Source: Variovorax sp. KBW07
GTDB taxonomy: Bacteria > Pseudomonadota > Gammaproteobacteria > Burkholderiales > Burkholderiaceae_C
DNA: 45,613 nucleotides
NCBI RefSeq assembly: GCF_003852515.1
Contig: NZ_QAJK01000072.1
Span: 1 to 45,613 of the forward strand
Direction of reading: 5' to 3'
Within the stretch, counting starts at the first letter, position 1. Each line of letters begins with the position of its first letter. Below, one piece after another: positions 41,401 through 45,613 of the stretch. Below the pieces are notes generated by a model. The model worked only from the letters and a program-made list of their open reading frames with translations, ran no database searches and was not told where the DNA came from. The position numbers and the translations under genes are program-made.

Positions 41401-44400
41401 TGGCGAAGCCGTTCTGCTTCCAGGCGACGTTGAGCTTGCCGTCGGCATCGGCCCAGCCGTCGTTGGGCGCGCCGAGGCGCCAGGTGCCGCTGCCGCCGCC
41501 GGCGGTGCTGTCGTTGTACTTGCTTGGGTCGCTGCCGTCCCAGAAGGTGAGGCTCATGCCCGTGCTGTTGATCAGGTTCACCTCCTTGGCGATCGAGGTC
41601 TGCACGTACAGGTCGCCCGGCAGGGCCGGCGTGGTGCCGAGGTTCAGGACGTTGTCCGTCAGCGTGCCGGTGTACTTGAAGAGACGGTACAGGCCGGGGC
41701 CGAAGCTGCCACCGGCCGACGGTGTCACGTTGAGCGTGCCGTCCAGCACCAGGTTGCCGTTGACCTTGACCAGGTCGCTCAGCAGGCTTTCGCCTGTGGC
41801 ACCCAGCTCGTAGACCAGGAACGAGCCGCTGTTCAGGGTCAGGTTGCCGGTGGTCAGGGTGCCCGGGCTGTTGCCGGGGGCGAGCGATGCGCCGTCGGCG
41901 ATGGTGACCGCACCCGTGACGATGCCGCTGCCGGCCAGCGTGGCGCCGCTTGCAACCTGCACGTTGCCGGTGCCGGTGGCGCTGCCGGTGGTGTTGTTCA
42001 CGCTCAGCTTGCCGGCGTTCACTTGTGTGCCGCCGGTATAGGTGTTGGCGCCCGAGAGCGTCAGCGTGCCGGAGCCGGCCTTGACGAGGGAGCCGTCCAC
42101 GCCGGAGATGACGCCGGAGACTTCGGTGTTGGTGTTCAGCCCGCCCGTGGTCAGTGCCTTCGTGCCGAGGAGCACATCGCCGGCGCCTTCGAGCGAACCG
42201 ATCGCCGTGCCGGCTGCTGCGCTCAGGCTGCTGATGTGAACCTCGCCGCCCGCCTTGTTCACTATGGTGGCCTGATCGGCCGTGGCGCTGTAGTTGAAGC
42301 CGATCCGGCCGCCGGCCTCGTTGGTGATCGTGGCCTGGCCGGCCGAAGAGGTGTCCCAGAAGTAGGTTGCGCCGCCCGCGAAATTGGTGATGCGCGCGTT
42401 GCCGGCGGTGGCGCTGAACAAGAACGTGGTGTCACCACCGCGGTTCTCGAAGACGGCGTTGCCCGCGGTCGAGCCGTGATTGAAAGTCACGCTGGAAAAG
42501 GGGTTCGCGACGAAGGTGGCGTTGCCCGCCGAACTGTTGTTGTTGAACGCAACGTTGCTGATGTCGATGACAGGACCGACGGGCGCTGCCAGGGTGATCT
42601 GCAGGTTGCGCGCGTCCGCGGTACCGTTGAAGTTCAGCTTGGCGCCCGAGCTCACGGCCACCGCGCCGGTGCCCAGCGCGCCGCTGACCTCGGCGTTCAC
42701 CGTGCCGGCGTTGACCGATGTGCCGCCTTCGTAGGTGTTGGCACCCGAGAGCGTCAACGCGCCCGCGCCAGATTTCGCCACACGGCCTGTGCCGCTGACG
42801 ACGCCTGTGAAACTGGTGTCGTCCGACCGATTGAAGGCCAGCGTGCCGTTGTTCAGCACGTTGCCGACGATGCTGCCGGTGGTGCCGCCATTGCCGAGCT
42901 GCAGCGTGCCCGCGCTGACGGTCGTGCCGCCGCCGTAGGTGTGGGTGCCCGAAAGCGTCAGCGTGCCCGCGCCCGACTGCGTCACACGGCCTGTGCCGCT
43001 GACGACGCCAGTGAAACTGATGTCGTCCGACCGATTGAAGGCCAGCGCGCCGTTGTTCAACACATCGCCGACGATGCTGCCGGTGGTGGTGCCGTTGCCG
43101 ACCTGCAGCGTGCCCGCGCCGACGGTCGTGCCGCCGCTGTAGGTGTTGGCGCCCGCCAGCACCAGCGTGCCGCTGCCGTTCTTCGTCAGCGAGCCGTCCC
43201 CCGACAACGCGCCGAGCATCGCCAGCGAACTCTTGCCTTGCAGCGCCAGATTCCCGCCGGCGGCAATGCTCACGTTGTTGTTCAGGGAATTCACGGCCGA
43301 AGTCCAGTCGAGGCCGCTGGCGCCCGAAACTGTCAGCGCACCGCTGCCGAGTGCGGCTTCATGGCCGAGCAGGAGCTCGCTGGAAGCCAGCGTGACGCCG
43401 CCCGCCAAGCCGGTGTTGTTGCCCGAAAGGCTGCTCGTGGTGAGGCCGTTCACCACCAGCGAGCCCGCGCCGCTGATCACGTTCGCGAGCTTGGCGCCTT
43501 TGAGTTCGAGGATGGCCCCCGAAACGACCTGAACGGCTGCAGTGGCGCCAAGGCTGACCGCGGCCCCGACGCTGAGCGTTCCCTGCGCAACCGACACGTT
43601 GCCCGGTGCGAACGACGAACTGCCCGGTGTGGTCGTGCGATCCAGTTCCCAGCGGCCGGCGCCGACTTTCACGAGATTGCCGGTGAACGTCGTGTCTCCA
43701 GTCACCGCATTGGAGTACACCCCGGTGGTACCGCTCGCGCCGTCGAGCGTGAGCAGCGAGTCGGCCCCCGCGATGTTGAGGTGACCCGCGATCTGCCCCC
43801 CGGCGGCCAGGCGGACGTCGTTGGCGCCGTTGGCGCCGAGGAGCACGTTGCCGCTGATCTGGCTCGAATTGATCAGGGTCGTGGAGCCGCTCGTGCCGAT
43901 GGCGGTGTTGGGGGCAGAAATCAGCGACCCGCTCTCATTGGTGATCTTGGTGGGGCCGCCTGTCGACATGATGGCGCTCAAGGCGCCTCCCATGATCTTG
44001 CTGCTTCCTGTGTTCAGGATCTCCCCGCCGTTTTGCAGCAAGATGCCGTAGCTCCCCTTGCTGCCGATCGTGCCGCCCTGCTGGTTGATGACGGAGCTTC
44101 CCGTGTTGGCGAGGACAACACCGCCGTTGAAGCCGTATGCATAGCCGCCGAAATTCTGGAACTTGCTGTTGGCGCCGGTCAGGGAAACGATTGCATCGCT
44201 TTGAATGGTGCCGGTGGCGGTGTTGGTGACCGTCACGTTCGACTCGGTTGAATAGGCTCCGTACCCACTCTCCCCCAAGAGGCCGATGGTGCCTTGGTTG
44301 CGCAGTTCGGTGCCGGTCGTGACAAGGATGCTGCTGGGGGAGGCGCCGGTGCACACATTGATGCCGCCGCTCAGTGTGCAGTTGGCGAATGCAGGAGCGG

Positions 44401-44557
44401 CCGACCCGAACAGTGCTGCCGCCAGCAGCAGGCCGGACGCGCCGACCCTCGTGGTTGCGCTCGAGCCGCTGCGCTTGCCTCGCGCCCTGGTGGTTTCCGA
44501 AACGGCCACCCATGCGCCGATGGATGCATTCCACATGCTGCGGAAATTCTTGTTCAT
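38450..44557 (-). CDS. giant autotransporter (type Va) with ESPR signal and repetitive passenger
   Basis: This 2035-residue surface protein starts at ATG 44557 after a GGGGGAG site. An extended signal peptide (ESPR) opens the protein: MNKNFRSMWNASIGAWVAVSE, then a hydrophobic core and Ala-Phe-Ala cleavage near residue 58. The passenger contains eight autotransporter-associated repeats of the form 'GTLTLSGANTYTGGT'. It also has two AG-A-x-x-N-x-x-GG ladders (encoded near 42225-42540 and 40437-40750) and a tandem 68-residue repeat. A pertactin-like barrel occupies about the last 290 residues ('RAWARVLSTDIDIQQ', 'TDLLATSNWRAGIYVGQL') and ends in a terminal Trp. No protease triad is visible, so an adhesin or aggregation factor is likely. 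Its 3' end overlaps the AraC gene. Confidence 0.93.
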   Translation of the reverse strand: MNKNFRSMWNASIGAWVAVSETTRARGKRSGSSATTRVGASGLLLAAALFGSAAPAFANCTLSGGINVCTGASPSSILVTTGTELRNQGTIGLLGESGYGAYSTESNVTVTNTATGTIQSDAIVSLTGANSKFQNFGGYAYGFNGGVVLANTGSSVINQQGGTIGSKGSYGILLQNGGEILNTGSSKIMGGALSAIMSTGGPTKITNESGSLISAPNTAIGTSGSTTLINSSQISGNVLLGANGANDVRLAAGGQIAGHLNIAGADSLLTLDGASGTTGVYSNAVTGDTTFTGNLVKVGAGRWELDRTTTPGSSSFAPGNVSVAQGTLSVGAAVSLGATAAVQVVSGAILELKGAKLANVISGAGSLVVNGLTTSSLSGNNTGLAGGVTLASSELLLGHEAALGSGALTVSGASGLDWTSAVNSLNNNVSIAAGGNLALQGKSSLAMLGALSGDGSLTKNGSGTLVLAGANTYSGGTTVGAGTLQVGNGTTTGSIVGDVLNNGALAFNRSDDISFTGVVSGTGRVTQSGAGTLTLSGTHTYGGGTTVSAGTLQLGNGGTTGSIVGNVLNNGTLAFNRSDDTSFTGVVSGTGRVAKSGAGALTLSGANTYEGGTSVNAGTVNAEVSGALGTGAVAVSSGAKLNFNGTADARNLQITLAAPVGPVIDISNVAFNNNSSAGNATFVANPFSSVTFNHGSTAGNAVFENRGGDTTFLFSATAGNARITNFAGGATYFWDTSSAGQATITNEAGGRIGFNYSATADQATIVNKAGGEVHISSLSAAAGTAIGSLEGAGDVLLGTKALTTGGLNTNTEVSGVISGVDGSLVKAGSGTLTLSGANTYTGGTQVNAGKLSVNNTTGSATGTGNVQVASGATLAGSGIVTGAVTIADGASLAPGNSPGTLTTGNLTLNSGSFLVYELGATGESLLSDLVKVNGNLVLDGTLNVTPSAGGSFGPGLYRLFKYTGTLTDNVLNLGTTPALPGDLYVQTSIAKEVNLINSTGMSLTFWDGSDPSKYNDSTAGGGSGTWRLGAPNDGWADADGKLNVAWKQNGFAMFGGTAGTVTVDNGGGDVVIGGAQFFTDGYVVTGDALTLGNASTIVKVGDGTASGASMKATINSVLTGAGGLTKDDYGTLVLTGANNYTGGTQVKAGVLQGNTTSLQGDIVNNANVTFDQSASGTFGGTMSGTGSLRKIGAGELLLASVNSYSGGTKIDGGSVSASVTGALGTGPVDVNSSGYLAFTGNAGAGDLHFTTAAASPGVNGGSIDFRDSTSAEHASFINFKGGNVTFAGNSTAGDAVFDNRGGSVTVWNNATAGNARIVNSAGGSTNIWDDGSAGQAVITNEAGGSLDMQDNGMATQATVVNKTGGFISIRRLTSAGTTIGSLSGGGEVRLGAKALTTGNLNTSTEVSGVISGAGGSLVKVGTGALTLSGANTYTGGTALRQGRLNVGHSQALGTGTLTMDDDTTLGFSANGVTIANAIKLTGQQDPIIDTGAFDGGLSGGISGGGFITKQGTGTLTLSGSNTYTGATNVAQGTLKAGAVNTLSAVSAHSVAAGATLDLAGFNQSIASLANSGTVSLAGATPGTTLTVNGPYVGNNGVLKLGTALNGTGPSDRLVLNGATAVASGKTTVQITNIGGLGALTSGNGIEVITAQNGAKTTAQTTKDAFSLAGGHVDAGAYEYRLNAADAKGAGENWYLRSTMNAVSPGNPAGLPVITYRREAALYAALPNQLRQGNLAMLGDLRKRVGDDDVKGTATAPTGSDRRAWARVLSTDIDIQQGGAVSPTSKGRLTGFQAGTDLLATSNWRAGIYVGQLDGDARVNGFASGIRNLGVGRNDLRSQYVGVYGTYTSDSGFYADAVVQSGRHRYTVEPSLGAGVGGKGNSLLGSIEVGQSFAIGNSGWSVEPQLQLIHQHLDLGNSLISGAVVQPQADNGWLVRAGVRVKGQVDTGVGTLQPYGRLNVYKTSSGMDVARFTTGTTTTDIGAPTGGTSTELAGGFTLALSQTTSLYGEVGKLWSSGGDAKVKSGINGSLGVRVKW
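42728..43135 (-). repeat. tandem 204-base repeat inside the autotransporter passenger
   Basis: Two adjacent in-frame units (43135-42932 and 42931-42728) each encode 68 residues starting 'GGTTVGAGTL' or 'GGTTVSAGTL' and containing 'LAFNRSDD' and 'FTGVVSGTGRV'. Units differ at about a dozen residues. A third copy of the leading motif follows. The near-identity of this tandem pair suggests recombination-driven length variation of the passenger. Confidence 0.85.
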
Positions 44558-44843
44558 CTGATCTCCCCCGTCGTTTTTCTCTGCGCCCCAAAATCAGGGC
44601 AATGGCAAAAGCCGAATGCCGCATGGCTGATTCGCCGGCAACGTGCCATGTTTTGCCCCCTGACGCGCTCGCCGCGAGCGCCTGTCGCGCACCGAAACGG
44701 CGCAAGCAGTCAGGAAATGTTGATTTTTGTTAACTAAGTGTTTCAGCAACATCCCCAGAACAGGGTATTCGTCCGGTTTTTCTTTCTTCTGGAGTTTTCG
44801 GAAACTTCCGTACTTCCAGCAATCCGGCGCGACAATCCGGCGC
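44558..44843. promoter_or_regulatory. divergent intergenic region with nested dyad, autotransporter/GbsR-type regulator
   Basis: Within this 286-base spacer, a nested inverted repeat lies at 44789-44819. The inner dyad is CGGAA-AC-TTCCG (44799-44810), and outer arms CTGGA (44789-44793) and TCCAG (44815-44819) flank it with spacers of five and four bases. It sits 25 bases before the regulator ATG, where an autoregulatory operator would be expected, and could also serve the autotransporter promoter. The rest of the spacer shows nothing I can assign. Confidence 0.4.
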
Positions 44844-45428
44844 ATGCCCAACTCCTCCGACCTCCCCTCTCTCAACCGCCAGTTCGTCGCGCACTTCGGC
44901 GAAATGGGCAGCAAATGGGGCATCAACCGCACCGTCGGCCAGATCTACGCGCTGATCTTTCTGTCCGAGCGCGCACTGAACGCCGACGAAATTGCCGAAC
45001 TGCTCGAGTTCTCGCGTTCGAACGTGAGCATGGGCCTGAAGGAGTTGCAGGCCTGGCGGCTGGTACACCTGCGGCATCACCCGGGCGACCGGCGCGAGTA
45101 TTTCGAGGCGCCCTCGGACGTGTGGGAAATCTTTCGCGTGCTGGCCGAAGAACGTCGCCGACGCGAGATCGAACCGACGTTGTCGATGCTGCGCAGTGCG
45201 CTGCTCGAATCACCCACGAGCGATGCCGAGCGTCACGCGCAGGAGCGCATGCGCGAGATGCACGAGCTGATCGACCGGCTGATGAAGTGGTTCGACGACG
45301 TGCAGCGCCTGTCGCCCGAAACCGTCATGAAGCTCATGGGAATGGGCGCAACCGTGACACGTGTGCTGACGCTGAAGGACCGCATCACTGGCGGCGCGTC
45401 GAAGAAGAAAACTCCCGCGGAGGATTGA
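44844..45428 (+). CDS. GbsR/MarR-type winged-helix transcriptional regulator
   Basis: This 194-residue regulator has a winged-helix DNA-binding region at about 25-95: 'SKWGINRTVGQIYALIFLSERALNADEIAELLEFSRSNVSMGLKELQAW' in pattern. The wing is 'HHPGDRREYFEAPSDVW'. A long helical C-terminal dimerisation part runs to the end (ERHAQERMREMHELIDRLMKWFDDVQRL) and a basic tail finishes the protein. The pattern matches GbsR-like regulators, which respond to choline in Bacillus but are diverse in proteobacteria. ATG 44844 fits the domain start; upstream extension passes through the operator-like dyad. It is divergent from the autotransporter gene, so control of surface expression is a reasonable guess without direct support. 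Confidence 0.88.
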   Translation: MPNSSDLPSLNRQFVAHFGEMGSKWGINRTVGQIYALIFLSERALNADEIAELLEFSRSNVSMGLKELQAWRLVHLRHHPGDRREYFEAPSDVWEIFRVLAEERRRREIEPTLSMLRSALLESPTSDAERHAQERMREMHELIDRLMKWFDDVQRLSPETVMKLMGMGATVTRVLTLKDRITGGASKKKTPAED

Positions 45429-45488
45429 TACGCCTTCGTGGCGGTCTGTTGTTGCTGCGTTGTGTTTGGCGTGTGCTGTTCAGGGCGC

Positions 45489-45580
45489 CGCTCACGCCGA
45501 CGGTGTGCTCTGCTCCGCGAATGTCCCCCGCTTCGCTCCTCCTTTATTTCGCTGCGCAGAGCACACCATCCGCGTGAGCG
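45489..45580. repeat. long imperfect palindromic repeat
   Basis: Two 25-base arms (45489-45513 and 45556-45580) are inverse complements with two mismatches. The inner twelve bases, GGTGTGCTCTGC and GCAGAGCACACC, match perfectly. A further inner pair, GCGAA (45517-45521) and TTCGC (45548-45552), extends the stem around a C-rich core. The whole forms a 92-base hairpin 60 bases after the regulator gene. It could terminate that transcript, but the size and purity suggest a dispersed REP/MITE-like element. Copy number cannot be seen in one window. Confidence 0.7.
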
Positions 45581-45613
45581 TCATCAGAGTGGTCGTTGAT
45601 CAGCGGTACACCA

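Noticed and set aside
42728-43135. Regularly spaced repeats as a CRISPR array
   Set aside because: The 204-base units are in frame, code for autotransporter passenger modules, and have no short identical repeats with unique spacers.
38231-44251. A 2006-codon open frame on the plus strand opposite the autotransporter gene
   Set aside because: It is the complement of a GC-rich repetitive gene. Its translation is Ala/Arg/His/Val-rich without domains, while the opposite strand has a signal sequence, passenger repeats and barrel.

Overview
The window is a GC-rich chromosomal segment with tightly packed genes, many GTG or TTG starts and frequent ATGA or GTGA stop/start overlaps. Gene content fits a betaproteobacterium of the Comamonadaceae, most likely Variovorax or a close relative. 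The clues are an FrcB/FrcC-like sugar importer, a VgrG-RHS type VI secretion (T6SS) island, an AspT-AspD aspartate module, a MoxR/bpX cluster, a PiuC-linked TonB receptor and a giant ESPR autotransporter. This assignment is inferred from gene content, not from a marker gene. I see no rRNA, tRNA, CRISPR array, insertion sequence or prophage.

Layout. 1-2.1 kb (minus): substrate-binding protein and permease of a sugar ABC importer, with a plausible promoter upstream. 2.3-12.2 kb (minus): a T6SS effector island. It runs VgrG, then a 1616-residue RHS protein with a swappable C-terminal toxin, a four-base-overlapping immunity candidate, and a string of small genes (a 30-codon frame, a 175-residue unknown, a 5'-broken gene, a pentapeptide-repeat protein and an 88-residue possible NTF2-like protein). 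Base composition falls to about 43-47% GC in sampled lines from the toxin tip onward, which marks a horizontally exchanged toxin/immunity cassette. 12.4-17.5 kb (plus): two tandem AspT-type exchangers followed by aspartate 4-decarboxylase, a complete aspartate-in/alanine-out module. 17.5-24.8 kb (minus): a Tat-exported metallophosphoesterase lipoprotein, an HcaT-like MFS carrier coupled to aroC, a small helical protein, and a YCII-YCII-DHA2 efflux operon. 25.1 kb (plus): a cupin.

25.5-31.9 kb (minus): a four-gene operon, MoxR AAA+ ATPase, bpX5-like protein, vWA-like/beta-propeller protein and bpX6-like membrane protein, joined by stop/start overlaps. It matches the computationally described MoxR-vWA-beta-propeller ternary systems, which are proposed conflict or defence machines. 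It is the best candidate here for a poorly understood system. 32.3-36.4 kb (plus): catecholate-type TonB siderophore receptor, PiuC Fe(II)/2-oxoglutarate hydroxylase, and a DUF2167-type membrane protein. 36.4-38.5 kb: a divergent enoyl-CoA hydratase/isomerase and AraC-family regulator. 38.5-44.6 kb (minus): a 2035-residue autotransporter with duplicated passenger modules, whose 3' end overlaps the AraC gene. 44.8-45.4 kb (plus): a GbsR/MarR-type regulator with a nested dyad upstream. The window ends in a long palindromic repeat.

All calls come from reading the sequence. Family names rest on remembered motifs and gene order, with no database search.
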